The position numbers were made by a program, and so were the translations under genes. 64,000 bases of DNA from Imtechella halotolerans (GTDB lineage: Bacteria; Bacteroidota; Bacteroidia; Flavobacteriales; Flavobacteriaceae): NCBI RefSeq assembly GCF_028743515.2, contig NZ_CP117969.2:3049112-3113111 (forward strand), in the 5' to 3' direction. The notes under the pieces are model-generated. The model was not told the DNA's origin, made no database searches, and saw only the letters and a program-made list of their open reading frames with translations. Positions 10,301 to 18,457 of this stretch are shown here, piece after piece (positions within the stretch are counted from its first letter, which is position 1; each line of letters starts with the position of its first letter).

Positions 10301-10437
10301 GAAATTACGGCTGGATCAATAGAAGGAAACTCACGCACACCTAAATAGGTATATCCGATTATTCCAAAAAGGATAATTATAAGGTTCATCACAATGGTGA
10401 GTACCGGACGTTTTATACTTATGGTAGATAAACTCAT
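7342..10437 (-). CDS. RND efflux pump permease (AcrB/MexF-like, HAE family)
   Basis: A 1031-residue inner-membrane transporter of normal RND length. It opens with the family-typical LSTISIKRPVLTIVMNLIIIL helix and has two large periplasmic loops and two six-helix bundles. The proton-relay pair Asp401-Asp402 sits in helix 4 within ATGLVVDDGIVVTEN, as in AcrB-type drug pumps, which argues for a drug or small-molecule exporter and not a heavy-metal (CusA) pump. It is flanked in one operon by its adaptor (11 bases upstream) and its outer-membrane channel. No regulator gene lies beside the operon, and the substrate is unknown. Confidence 0.95.
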   Translation of the reverse strand: MSLSTISIKRPVLTIVMNLIIILFGIIGYTYLGVREFPSIDPAVISVQTNYAGANADIIESQITEPLEKAINSIDGIRNISSTSAQGRSSISIEFNLDKNLEEAANDVRDKVSQAVRSLPQDIDAPPVVSKADADSSPIISMTVQSDNKNVMELTDYADNVLAQRLQSIPGVSSVQIWGQRKYAMRLWIDPVKLAAYGLTVADVRTALNRQNVELPSGKLTGSNTELTVKTLGNLSTEEEFNQIIIKAEGDKIIRFTDVGSASLEAENLETRLSDSGQTMIAMAVIPQPGSNYLDIADSFYDQFEKLKKDLPEDFTLNVVIDSTQFVKKAILEVAETLVIALILVTLVIYFFFRNWAIAFRPLIDIPVSLIATFFIMYLFGFSINVLTLLAIVLATGLVVDDGIVVTENIYKKVEEGMSPIEAAIKGTNEIFFAIISISVTLAAVFLPIIFLDGFVGQLFREFGVVIGAAVLISAFVSLTLTPMLNAYLMRSGKQKRSRFYQLTEPFFEGLNKGYANSLEKFMKHKWVSFPILIACIGIIVLFYKILPKETAPYDDRSMVMVNVNGPEGATYDYMDSFMQELSQLISDSIPEKKVSLIVTSPGFGASSVNRGFARISLVDPADRERSQADIAADLSKWTRGYTAARTSVSEQPTISMNRRGGLPVQYIIQAQNFEKLEEKIPLFMDEVSQDPTFSISDVNLKFNKPEIYVTIDRDKAQSMGVSVIDIAQTLQLSLSGQRFGYFMMNGKQYQVIGQFDKKDRNKPMDLTSIFVKNTEGRLIQLDNVVTIEEKSSPPQLYHNNRYMAATISAGLAPGKSIGDGIEAMERIREKVLDETFTTDLGGESRDFAESSSNTMFAFGLALLLVFLILAAQFESFVDPFIIILTVPMAVAGALFSLWLFGQTWNIFSQIGTVMLIGLVTKNGILIVEFANQLREQGLSKYEAIIKASESRLRPILMTSLTLALGAMPIAVSLGAASKSRMGMGIVIVGGTVFSLILTLYIIPAIYQMWSRKRRTQEQLKEIESFERETA

Positions 10438-10448
10438 TAGGTGATTTG

Positions 10449-11510
10449 TTAATTTGTGATTGATACTTTTACCGGCATCCCATCTTTAAGTGACATCATG
10501 CCAGATGTGATGACAGTATCGCCAGGCTTAAGACCTGAAGTAACTAAAATTTCAGCATCGGTTCGTGTACCTGTTTCTATAACAAGTTCTTTGGCAATGT
10601 TGTTTTCTACAATAAAAATCTTTTTACCATTTTGTATGGGTATAATAGCTTCAGTTGGAATGAAAATAGCATCGTTAAGATCCTCTAATTCCAAGGATAT
10701 ATTGGCAAAAGTACCAGGGATAAGTTTTCCTTCAAGATTTTGGGCTAGTGCTCTTAACTGCAAAGTACGCGTTGCTGCAGCTATTTCTGGTTCAATAGCA
10801 TATACGCTAGCTGAAAAAATTTCAGATGATCCTGCAATCGTGAATTTTAAATCAGCATCAACCTTCATTTGATTTGCATATTTTTCAGGTATTGAAAATG
10901 TCAGCTTTACTTGTTTGCTATTCACTAATTTTGCAATAAGAGTTGCTGGAGTTATGTAGGCTCCAACCGAGATAGAGCGTAATCCAATTTTTCCTGAAAA
11001 CGGAGCTACTATTTGAGTTTTTGAAATTTGAGCTTGTATTAGTTGAGTTTGCGCCTGTGCTGATTTATAATCAGCTAGAGCCATATCATATTCCTCTTGA
11101 CTTATGGCTTCTTTTTGTAATAATAGTTGGGCGCGACGTTCGTTTTCTTTAGCTAGATTTTCCCGAGTTTTGGCCTGTATAAGTTGAGCTTTTAGCTCAA
11201 TGTCATTAACTTTAACCAAAACTTGTCCTTTAGAAACAAGGCTTCCTTCTCGAAAGGAAATAGCTTGTACTACTCCGGAAACTTCACTTCGCAATTCCAC
11301 TTGTTCGTTGGCTTCAATTGAACCCGATAGCGAAAGTTGGTTTGCAAAGGTTCGAGGTTTAGTTATGATCGCACTAACCGAAGCCAATGGGCGATTAGTA
11401 GGAACTTTTTCTGTAGCGGAATTACTTTCTAAGTTATTTATAACGCGGTAGGTGATAAGGGAAATTAACCCTAAAACCAATAGGGAAATAATTAGATGTT
11501 TCAGTCTCAT
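10449..11510 (-). CDS. RND efflux periplasmic adaptor (AcrA/HlyD family)
   Basis: A 353-residue membrane-fusion protein with an N-terminal anchor helix (HLIISLLVLGLISLITYRVI). The lipoyl half-motifs follow (EVSGVVQAISFREGSLVSKG and, after the hairpin, VAPFSGKIGLRSISVGAYI), separated by an alpha-helical hairpin rich in Gln and Ala, with beta-barrel and membrane-proximal domains at the C-terminus. It links the RND pump to the TolC channel and is first in the operon. The start at 11510 is preferred: an in-frame ATG at 11552 would add 14 hydrophilic residues before the membrane helix and lies only three bases from a predicted -7 element at 11555-11562. Confidence 0.93.
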   Translation of the reverse strand: MRLKHLIISLLVLGLISLITYRVINNLESNSATEKVPTNRPLASVSAIITKPRTFANQLSLSGSIEANEQVELRSEVSGVVQAISFREGSLVSKGQVLVKVNDIELKAQLIQAKTRENLAKENERRAQLLLQKEAISQEEYDMALADYKSAQAQTQLIQAQISKTQIVAPFSGKIGLRSISVGAYITPATLIAKLVNSKQVKLTFSIPEKYANQMKVDADLKFTIAGSSEIFSASVYAIEPEIAAATRTLQLRALAQNLEGKLIPGTFANISLELEDLNDAIFIPTEAIIPIQNGKKIFIVENNIAKELVIETGTRTDAEILVTSGLKPGDTVITSGMMSLKDGMPVKVSITN

Positions 11511-11554
11511 GGTAAATTGGTTAGCAAATGTGTGTTCAAGCCTATGGGCCATAA

Positions 11555-11562
11555 CAAATCTA
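11555..11562 (-). promoter_or_regulatory. -7 element TAGATTTG of the efflux operon
   Basis: Matches TAnnTTTG on the minus strand, 44 bases upstream of the ATG at 11510. No clear TTG at the expected upstream spacing was found, so this is moderate evidence. It would drive adaptor, pump and channel together. Confidence 0.4.
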
Positions 11563-11725
11563 CTTTTTCTAATTAGAATTGTACTTTGTGTTAATGGTAT
11601 TTTAACATTTTTTTATAGAAAAAGGGTGTTTAAAAACCTCATTTTTTAAATTTCAAAAGATAGAGAAGGTATTCAATAAATTTAGTAGTTTTAACTCCCC
11701 TAGCAATCTATTTGGAATTGAGCCG

Positions 11726-13180
11726 ATGAACCCAAAAAAAATAAGTGTATTTGTATTCTTGGTATTAGCTGCTTTATTGGCACTCACCCTAGTAAGTCAA
11801 TCAATAAATCAGCCCGGTGGTAAGACCGAGGAGGGATTTTCATTGGGATTTTCGATATTGAAATATCCTAAGTTGAGCAGTTTTATGCAGTCAAGTGATA
11901 AGGTTGAGCATAAAAAAGAAATAGATAGCATAGTTCAGAATATTCAAACTGCAGTAGTTGAAGAAATCCCAGAGAAGCCTGAAACTCCTAATTTTTCGGT
12001 AATTGATACTTCTAAGATTGTCCGAATAGATTATCCTGAAAATAAAGTAGCGTTTTTAGAGACATTAAGATCACAGTTTACGAGTGGTAATTGTCGAATT
12101 GTACATTATGGAGATTCTCAATTGGAGGGAGATCGTATATCTGCTTATGTGCGAAATCGTTTGCAAGGCCTCTATGGGGGGACAGGACCAGGATTTATCC
12201 CTGTAGAGCAAGTATATGAACACATAAGTGCAATTGTCACTCCTTCAGCCAATTGGTTACGATATGCAGCTTTCGACCCTACTCAAAGAAGGTTAGAACA
12301 TCGAAAATATGGAATTTATACTTCCTTATCTCGCTTTACTCCACATCGTTATGAAAAAGACTCTTTAGTTCCACCCAACTTGGAGGTACAAAAGGCTACT
12401 ATACGGATTGAACCATCTTCGCGTCTATATGGGAGACTTGCCAAGTATACCAGGGTTGGGCTACATTATGGAGAGTGTCTGTCACCTACACGTATTAACG
12501 TATATCAAGATGGTGCTTTAATCAAATCAGATTCTTTAATAACAGATGGACGTTATCATCAATATTTAATGCGTTTTTCAACCACTCCCAATGAGATAGT
12601 TATTGAATTGGAAGGGAAAGTTAGTCCTGATTTTTATGGCATAACGTTAGATGGTGATGGAGGAGTTTCTCTGGATAATGTTGCAATGAGAGGAGCTTCA
12701 GGAACAATTTTTGTCAGTCAAAATAGTCAGGTTTTTTCTCAAATGTCTTCTGTGTTGAATCCTGACATATTTATTTTTCAATATGGAGGGAATACAGTAC
12801 CCTATTTAAAGGATAAAAAAGGAGTTGAAAATTATACTCGATATATGTTGTCGAATATTAATTGGGTTCGTAGACACAATCCTAAGGCTACTATACTTTT
12901 TATAGGTCCTGCAGATATGTCTACCTCAATGAATGGTGCAATGGTCACATATCCACTGTTGCCTTATCTCAATGAAAAACTTCGAGAGATGTGTTTAAAA
13001 AATAATATTGCTTATTGGAGTATGTATGAGGCAATGGGAGGAGAAAATTCGATGCCTTATTGGGTTGACCAAAAATTAGCCAGCACGGATTACACACACT
13101 TTAGTTCTGGCGGAACACGTATCATATCAGAGTTGTTTTTTACAGCTCTTCAACTTGATTTAAAAGATAATTTGAACTAA
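11726..13180 (+). CDS. SGNH-hydrolase-like protein, putative polysaccharide O-acetylation factor
   Basis: A 484-residue protein with an N-terminal signal/anchor helix (FVFLVLAALLALTLVSQS), a low-complexity linker, and then an SGNH hydrolase domain. It has block I HYGDSQLEGD (Ser131 candidate nucleophile), a block-III-like GGNT segment and a C-terminal Asp455-x-x-His458 pair (STDYTHFSSGG). Between blocks I and III there is about 200 residues of beta-rich insert, as in AlgX/AlgJ- and OatA-like acetyl-handling proteins. It begins a three-gene operon with a second SGNH protein and an MBOAT acyltransferase, so I infer periplasmic transfer or removal of acetyl groups on an exported polymer. The polymer is not identifiable here. 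Confidence 0.78.
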   Translation: MNPKKISVFVFLVLAALLALTLVSQSINQPGGKTEEGFSLGFSILKYPKLSSFMQSSDKVEHKKEIDSIVQNIQTAVVEEIPEKPETPNFSVIDTSKIVRIDYPENKVAFLETLRSQFTSGNCRIVHYGDSQLEGDRISAYVRNRLQGLYGGTGPGFIPVEQVYEHISAIVTPSANWLRYAAFDPTQRRLEHRKYGIYTSLSRFTPHRYEKDSLVPPNLEVQKATIRIEPSSRLYGRLAKYTRVGLHYGECLSPTRINVYQDGALIKSDSLITDGRYHQYLMRFSTTPNEIVIELEGKVSPDFYGITLDGDGGVSLDNVAMRGASGTIFVSQNSQVFSQMSSVLNPDIFIFQYGGNTVPYLKDKKGVENYTRYMLSNINWVRRHNPKATILFIGPADMSTSMNGAMVTYPLLPYLNEKLREMCLKNNIAYWSMYEAMGGENSMPYWVDQKLASTDYTHFSSGGTRIISELFFTALQLDLKDNLN

Positions 13181-13184
13181 TTCT

Positions 13185-14483
13185 ATGAGAAAGCCCCCAA
13201 TCTTGTTAGTCTTATGTTTCTTATTTGCCCTGCCTGTTGCGGCTCAACGCTTTGTTTTGGACAGTGTGTTAAAGGTGCATCCTGATTTGGTAAATATGGA
13301 AGCTAATGTTTTTAAATATGCTGATTCTTCCTATTATTTTAAACACTTTTTTAGAGCCCTTGACAGTGTGTATGAAGGAAAAAAAGAAAAAGTACATATA
13401 TTTCATATCGGGGGTTCTCATGTGCAGGCCGATATTTACCCCAATCGTTTACGTACATACTTGCAAAGTAGTAGTGAGTTTACAATGAGTCAAAGAGGAT
13501 TTGTTTTTCCATTTTTATTGGCAAATACAAATAATCCGGCCAATTATAAAGTGACTTCTAAGACTCGTTGGAAAGGAATGAGAAGTTCTCAAAAACGAGA
13601 TAGTATTGCATGGGGTTTAGCAGGAATCTCGGCTGTTTTTAAAGACAGTATTGATACAATTAGGGTTGTGGCAAATCATAAAAGTTATACTAAGAAACCC
13701 TACTATTTCAATAAGCTTAGGATATTTTACAATACCTGGAACACCGGATATTCGATTGTTCCATTAGATAGTTCAACAATTGTAAATAGCCGACTTGATA
13801 ATGAATTTCATTATTTGGAATATGTTTTTAATGATTCTAAGGAGGAATTTGAATTTCAAGTTATAAAAACAGACTCCACAACAACGGAACCTTTTCTTAT
13901 GATGGGGATGGAGCTTCTAAATGACGAACCTGGAATTGAATATACTAGTATAGGAGTAAATGGAGCTGATTTCCCATCCTATTTTCGAAGCGCCTTTTTT
14001 GAAAAACAGCTTAGATTGTATAAGCCTGACATGTTTATTGTTTCTATGGGGACAAATGATACCTATATGCCAGAATCTCATTTTGATGTAGAAAAATTTA
14101 AAAATAATTATGAATCCTTTATACAGATGATTCAACGAGTAAATCCAGAATGCGCTATATTGTTGGCCGTTCCAAATGACTCTTATTATTTACGCAAGCA
14201 ACCGAATCCAAACACCGTAAAAGCGGAAGGAGTGATTTTGGAATTAGCCGAAAAATATGGAATGGCTGTTTGGGATTTTTACGAAATTATGGGAGGATTT
14301 CGTTCTTCACAAAAATGGTATCAAAAAAGAATTATGCCTCGTGATAGAATCCATTTTACTCAGAGAGGTTATCATATTAAATCTGATTTATTACTCAAAG
14401 CATTTGTAGGTGCTTGGGAAAAGGCTTCTAATAGAGAACCTGGTAGTTTATTAAAAATAATTCTTGAAAACGCCCATGAATAG
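13185..14483 (+). CDS. Second SGNH-hydrolase-like protein of the acetylation operon
   Basis: A 432-residue exported protein (signal MRKPPILLVLCFLFALPVAAQ) with an SGNH/GDSL fold. Block I reads HIFHIGGSHVQAD (Ser78 in place of the classical GDS context), block III is VSMGTND, and the catalytic pair is Asp387-Arg-Ile-His390 (RDRIHFTQRGY). It starts four bases after the first SGNH gene and its last eight bases overlap the MBOAT start, implying translational coupling. Two SGNH partners per MBOAT recall the alginate AlgI/AlgJ/AlgX arrangement. Assignment to acetylation is inference from context. Confidence 0.78.
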   Translation: MRKPPILLVLCFLFALPVAAQRFVLDSVLKVHPDLVNMEANVFKYADSSYYFKHFFRALDSVYEGKKEKVHIFHIGGSHVQADIYPNRLRTYLQSSSEFTMSQRGFVFPFLLANTNNPANYKVTSKTRWKGMRSSQKRDSIAWGLAGISAVFKDSIDTIRVVANHKSYTKKPYYFNKLRIFYNTWNTGYSIVPLDSSTIVNSRLDNEFHYLEYVFNDSKEEFEFQVIKTDSTTTEPFLMMGMELLNDEPGIEYTSIGVNGADFPSYFRSAFFEKQLRLYKPDMFIVSMGTNDTYMPESHFDVEKFKNNYESFIQMIQRVNPECAILLAVPNDSYYLRKQPNPNTVKAEGVILELAEKYGMAVWDFYEIMGGFRSSQKWYQKRIMPRDRIHFTQRGYHIKSDLLLKAFVGAWEKASNREPGSLLKIILENAHE

Positions 14484-16134
14484 GCTGAAAGACATATTTA
14501 CCTTTTCGGAAGAATTTCCGTTGATTTTTACTCAGATTAACTTCTGGATATTTTTTGCTGTTGCTTATTTTATATTTGCTTTGTTGTACAAGCGGATACA
14601 TTTACGAAATGCGTATTTACTCCTTATTAGCTTGTTTTTCTATTATAAGACTAGTGGTCTTTTTGTTGGTATATTATTGTTTAGTACCGTTTCTGATTTT
14701 TTTATTGGAAAATTCATTTACAATTCCACTCATGAGTTGAAACGCAAAATACTTGTTACATTAAGTGTGTGTATCAACTTGCTCACGCTTAGCTATTTTA
14801 AGTATGCGTATTTTTTTACAGATTCATTTAATGCTCTTTTTCATACAGATTATGAGGTGGTTAACTGGTTGGCGTTATGGGCTAATGGTTTTACAGATCT
14901 TTCTTATTTTACCGTTGATGCCATCATTTTACCAGTAGGGATATCGTTCTATACTTTTCAAACAATTAGCTACAGTGTAGATATATATCGTAGTAAAATT
15001 ACTCCGTTAAATTCCATTGTAGATTTTGGGTTTTATGTAAGCTTCTTTCCCCAATTAGTAGCAGGGCCAATAGTCCGTGCGGAGCACTTTGTGCCACAAA
15101 TAACACGACCTACTATTGTTTCCAAGGAGGATTTCAATAAGGGGACCTTTATGATTCTAAAGGGCCTAATTAAGAAAATGATTTTTGCTGATTATATCGC
15201 GATGCACTTTATGGATCGTGTTTTTGATACCCCGGATATGTATTCCGGCTTCACTAATATTATGGCACTTATCGGATATTCATTGCAGATATATGGCGAT
15301 TTTTCAGGATATACCGATATAGCTATTGGATTAGCTTTGCTCATGGGCTTTCAGCTTCCTGTGAACTTTAATTCTCCATATAAGGCTATAAACTGTGGTG
15401 ATTTTTGGAAGCGTTGGCATATTTCACTATCAACATGGTTGCGTGATTATCTTTATATCCCCTTAGGAGGTAACCGTAAAGGAACTATTGCTTCTTTTAT
15501 AATACTTAGTGTGTTGTTAATTGGAGTCGTATTTGCTTTAGGGGATCCCATTGTAACGGCAGTAGTGGCTTTTGTGGTACTGGTATTAGGTGTTTTGGCA
15601 ATACGATACAAAGCTGTAGGTAAACATATTAATGCGAATATAAATTTGATGTTGACAATGTTGATTGGTGGTCTATGGCATGGTGCATCATGGAAATTTG
15701 TTCTTTGGGGTGGTCTTAATGGGTTAGGAATTGTCGTATACAAGTACTGGCGGAAGGTAAGTCCATATGAGAATTCTACAAAGTGGTTCTCCCATTTTTG
15801 GAAAATTTTTATCACCTTCTCTTTTATCACCTATGTCCGAATATATTTTAGAGGTGAAAGTATGGACCATATTAGCAAGTGGTACCATCAGATAGTCACT
15901 AATATGGATTTTGAAAATGCGTTGGCAGTTTTAGTTCATTATAAAATCGTGTTTATAATTATGATTATTGGCTATGTGTCGCATTGGTTACCTCAAAAAT
16001 TTAAAGATAACTTAGAATCAAAATATGCCACAAGCCCAATTTATGTGAAAGGTATTGTAGCAACACTGGTTAGTGTATTGTGTTATCAAGCATTTTCGTC
16101 AGATTTTCAGCCGTTTATATATTTTCAGTTTTAA
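14476..16134 (+). CDS. MBOAT family O-acyltransferase (AlgI-like)
   Basis: A 552-residue polytopic membrane protein with about 10-12 helices. It carries the MBOAT signatures DFWKRWHISLSTWLRDYLYI (His315) and GGLWHGASWKFVLWGG (His402, the invariant active-site histidine). AlgI/DltB-type MBOATs move acyl groups from a cytoplasmic donor across the inner membrane to periplasmic SGNH partners, and two such partners are encoded immediately upstream. The ATG at 14476 overlaps the upstream stop codon (ATGAATAG). An in-frame TTG at 14464 would add four residues and is less likely. No glycosyltransferases lie nearby, so the acceptor polymer must be made elsewhere. Confidence 0.92.
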   Translation: MNRLKDIFTFSEEFPLIFTQINFWIFFAVAYFIFALLYKRIHLRNAYLLLISLFFYYKTSGLFVGILLFSTVSDFFIGKFIYNSTHELKRKILVTLSVCINLLTLSYFKYAYFFTDSFNALFHTDYEVVNWLALWANGFTDLSYFTVDAIILPVGISFYTFQTISYSVDIYRSKITPLNSIVDFGFYVSFFPQLVAGPIVRAEHFVPQITRPTIVSKEDFNKGTFMILKGLIKKMIFADYIAMHFMDRVFDTPDMYSGFTNIMALIGYSLQIYGDFSGYTDIAIGLALLMGFQLPVNFNSPYKAINCGDFWKRWHISLSTWLRDYLYIPLGGNRKGTIASFIILSVLLIGVVFALGDPIVTAVVAFVVLVLGVLAIRYKAVGKHINANINLMLTMLIGGLWHGASWKFVLWGGLNGLGIVVYKYWRKVSPYENSTKWFSHFWKIFITFSFITYVRIYFRGESMDHISKWYHQIVTNMDFENALAVLVHYKIVFIIMIIGYVSHWLPQKFKDNLESKYATSPIYVKGIVATLVSVLCYQAFSSDFQPFIYFQF

Positions 16135-16444
16135 ACAAAGTGTGAGTGATTTTTCAACGGCCCTATTGTTCCGAAGAAAATTAATATGTATTAGAATCAT
16201 GCCTTATCCAGCGTTCTAAATATTAAAGATTGTGGAGTTTACTATATGTCTATAGAATTCACTGTAGGTTGTAATTTGGGAAATTTAACTTCATTTAGTG
16301 CAGAAGGTGCAGATTTTTAAGTGCTTTTTCTTGTTAATTCTGTACTAATAGGTTGAAGTAGTTTATGCATTTCATCGATTTTTTTTGTACTTTGACGAAT
16401 TATAACTATCTTAGTATCAATATTTAGCCTAAAATCTTAAAATC
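16135..16444. other. Intergenic region before the LRR gene
   Basis: 310 bases without a convincing gene or terminator hairpin. A 24-codon frame with its own ATG (16246-16320) is present but unsupported. A partial -7-like TACTTTG precedes the LRR gene by about 48 bases. Confidence 0.5.
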
Positions 16445-17269
16445 ATGAAAACATTTATGTCACTTTTGGCTTGTTTTCTTGTCTCTGTCTCATTGATGGC
16501 GCAAGTTTCTGATACTGAAAAAACTGCACTTTTAGCACTGTATAATGCTACGCAAGGTGAGCAATGGACTCATACTTGGGATGTGTCTACACCAGTTGAC
16601 CAATGGTATGGTGTAACTGTCGAAAACGGTACTGTTGTTCGTTTGGAGTTAAGTCAGAATAACCTTAAGGGAATACTTCCTGAAAGTATTTCAGGATTAC
16701 AAAACCTTCAAGTTCTGAATCTTGGATTTAATTCCTTGAAAGGTTCTTTGCCTACTTCTATTGGGAATATGAAGTCCTTAAAGCAAATTGAACTATTTAT
16801 GAATCGCTTTAGTGGTTCTATACCGTCTGAAATAGGAAAGTTATCCCAATTAGAAACTCTTTCTCTTTATAGTAACCAATTGTCTGGGGAACTTCCGAAG
16901 GAATTATATCAATTACTGTCTTTAAAAGAGTTGCATTTAAATAGTAATATGTTAACCGGATCACTGAGCAACAAGGTTGGTGATATGGTTAATTTATCAA
17001 CTCTAAGTTTGTTTGATAATCAGTTAAGTGGCTATGTGCCATTTGAATTAGGAACTTTACCACAATTAAAGGAATTAAATGTGTCCTATAATAAGTTCAC
17101 AGGTACTGTAACTTCAAATATTGCAATGTTGGATGCCATGCACATGATGATGATTTCTAATGATGGTATGGCAACGCAGTTAGCTATAGATGATAAACCT
17201 AAAACAAAAATAAAAGCAAAAACCATAGAACCGGTGGAAGCTAAAAAAGCCATGGTGTCATTTGATTAA
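16445..17269 (+). CDS. Secreted leucine-rich-repeat protein (plant-type LRR)
   Basis: A 274-residue protein with a signal peptide (MKTFMSLLACFLVSVSLMAQ), a short N-terminal cap containing EKTALLALYNATQGEQWTH, and about six consecutive 24-residue repeats of the plant/receptor-kinase-like LxxLxLxxNxLxGxLPxxIGxL type (roughly residues 70-225). A charged Lys/Glu tail follows. It lacks a recognisable type IX C-terminal sorting domain, so it is probably periplasmic or released by an unknown route. LRR arrays bind proteins or glycans, and the ligand cannot be inferred. It is monocistronic, with a terminator at 17301-17330. Confidence 0.85.
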   Translation: MKTFMSLLACFLVSVSLMAQVSDTEKTALLALYNATQGEQWTHTWDVSTPVDQWYGVTVENGTVVRLELSQNNLKGILPESISGLQNLQVLNLGFNSLKGSLPTSIGNMKSLKQIELFMNRFSGSIPSEIGKLSQLETLSLYSNQLSGELPKELYQLLSLKELHLNSNMLTGSLSNKVGDMVNLSTLSLFDNQLSGYVPFELGTLPQLKELNVSYNKFTGTVTSNIAMLDAMHMMMISNDGMATQLAIDDKPKTKIKAKTIEPVEAKKAMVSFD

Positions 17270-17300
17270 CCGATGATGCCACTTCACTACGAGAAGATTG

Positions 17301-17330
17301 AAACAGCCTTTTTTATTAGGCTGTTTTTTT
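17301..17330 (+). terminator. Terminator of the LRR gene
   Basis: Stem AACAGCCT / AGGCTGTT, followed by a run of T. Confidence 0.85.
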
Positions 17331-17480
17331 ATTGAATCTTTTTAAGAATTTTTATTGAAAGCTATGTCCAATCCATTCTCTGTATTTTGGGTGAAATTAT
17401 ATTTGATAACACCATCTGATGTGATAATAGAGGGATTTGGAATTGAATATTAGTGGGGTAAACTTTTGGATATATTATAA

Positions 17481-17515
17481 AAAAAAAGAGAACCATTTTA
17501 GTGATTCTCTTTTTG
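17481..17515. terminator. Hairpin with A and T runs
   Basis: AGAGAA / TTCTCT arms around a 12-base centre, with A8 before and T5 after. It could terminate in either direction. It sits about 100 bases upstream of the AbiEii start codon. Confidence 0.5.
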
Positions 17516-17614
17516 TGAAGTATCAATACATAGGAAGTAGCACCAAATGAATTAATGGAATACTTCTTATTTTTTTAATGTTAATTTTACAAATTCACCC
17601 TTAACATTTCTTCT

Positions 17615-18457
17615 ATGATAGAAACCATTAAAATGTTAACACTTCGCGCTCTTGTCAGTGACGAAAGCCTTATGTACGGGCTAGTTCTAAAAGGAGGTAA
17701 TGCTTTGCAATTGGCCTATGGAATGACGGATCGTGCGTCAATGGATATTGACTTCTCGATATCAGGTGATTTTACTGCGTATGAAATTGGAAGGATAGAG
17801 GGTATTCTAAATGGTCTTCTCAATAGTGAGTTTGAAAAACATAATCTAATGGTATTCGATATCAAATTTTATGAAAAACCAAAACAAGGGGATGTAAAGG
17901 AATGGAAGGGGTATAAGTTAGAGTTTAAGGTTGTTGGAGCAGATGAGTTTGATCCAAATGATATGGATAAATCCAGAAGAAATGCATACGTAATTTATGA
18001 TAATAGCTCTACGAAATTTCAAGTGGAAATAAGCAGTTATGAATATACGGATCCTAAAAAGTTAGTGGAAGTGGAAGGAACTGTATTTTATGTTTACACC
18101 CCTGAAATGATAGTGCTCGAAAAAGTCAGGGCGCTTTGCCAATCAATGCCTGACTATAAAAATATAATCCCCACCGCCAAAGTAAAAGGTAGGGCTAGGG
18201 ACTTTTATGATATTTGGAACATCTGTCAAAACTATAACATAGATTTTGAAGCGGAGGAAAATAAAAATATGCTAAAACACATATTTGATGCAAAACGTGT
18301 CCCTCTGGAGTATTTAAATTATTTCGAAAAGTATAAAGATTTACAGAAAGAAGATTGGAACAACGTAGTTGACACTTTGACCATTGAAAGTAAAGAAGGG
18401 TTCGATTTCTACTATGACTTTGTATTACAGAGGATAGCAGAGCTTAAAATCCCATAG
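17615..18457 (+). CDS. AbiEii/AbiGii-type nucleotidyltransferase toxin
   Basis: A 280-residue protein with the AbiEii nucleotidyltransferase signature: GLVLKGGNALQLAYG (Gly27-Gly28) followed by the catalytic carboxylates in RASMDIDFSISG (Asp44 and Asp46). The later RGRDFYDIWNI matches the C-terminal lysine/arginine-aspartate motif of the family. AbiEii proteins are GTP-binding nucleotidyltransferases of type IV toxin-antitoxin and phage-abortive-infection systems; related enzymes pyrimidylate tRNA acceptor stems. The cognate AbiEi-like gene lies immediately downstream on the opposite strand with a 14-base overlap of the 3' ends, not in the usual upstream same-strand position. No promoter was recognised. 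Confidence 0.88.
   Translation: MIETIKMLTLRALVSDESLMYGLVLKGGNALQLAYGMTDRASMDIDFSISGDFTAYEIGRIEGILNGLLNSEFEKHNLMVFDIKFYEKPKQGDVKEWKGYKLEFKVVGADEFDPNDMDKSRRNAYVIYDNSSTKFQVEISSYEYTDPKKLVEVEGTVFYVYTPEMIVLEKVRALCQSMPDYKNIIPTAKVKGRARDFYDIWNICQNYNIDFEAEENKNMLKHIFDAKRVPLEYLNYFEKYKDLQKEDWNNVVDTLTIESKEGFDFYYDFVLQRIAELKIP

Larger units (their letters stand above)
17270..17614. other. Intergenic region between LRR gene and AbiEii gene
   Basis: 345 bases holding two hairpins (17301-17330 and 17481-17515) and no supported gene. A 35-codon protein-like frame on the minus strand (17342-17449) has no start codon and may be a gene remnant. No TAnnTTTG element is seen ahead of the AbiEii gene. Confidence 0.5.

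Noticed and set aside
15453..15830. 125-codon minus-strand frame
   Set aside because: Lies wholly inside the MBOAT gene and has no family features; a shadow of the true frame.
16246..16320. 24-codon frame starting MSIEFTVGCNLG
   Set aside because: Protein-like but very short, with no promoter or terminator and no recognisable family.
16640..17120. Possible tandem DNA repeat in the LRR gene
   Set aside because: The periodicity is in the protein (24-residue repeats); the DNA copies are diverged, so this is not a nucleotide repeat array.
17342..17449. 35-codon minus-strand frame containing PNPSIITSDGVIKYNF
   Set aside because: No start codon and bounded by stops. It could be the remnant of a gene, but this cannot be shown without a homology search.
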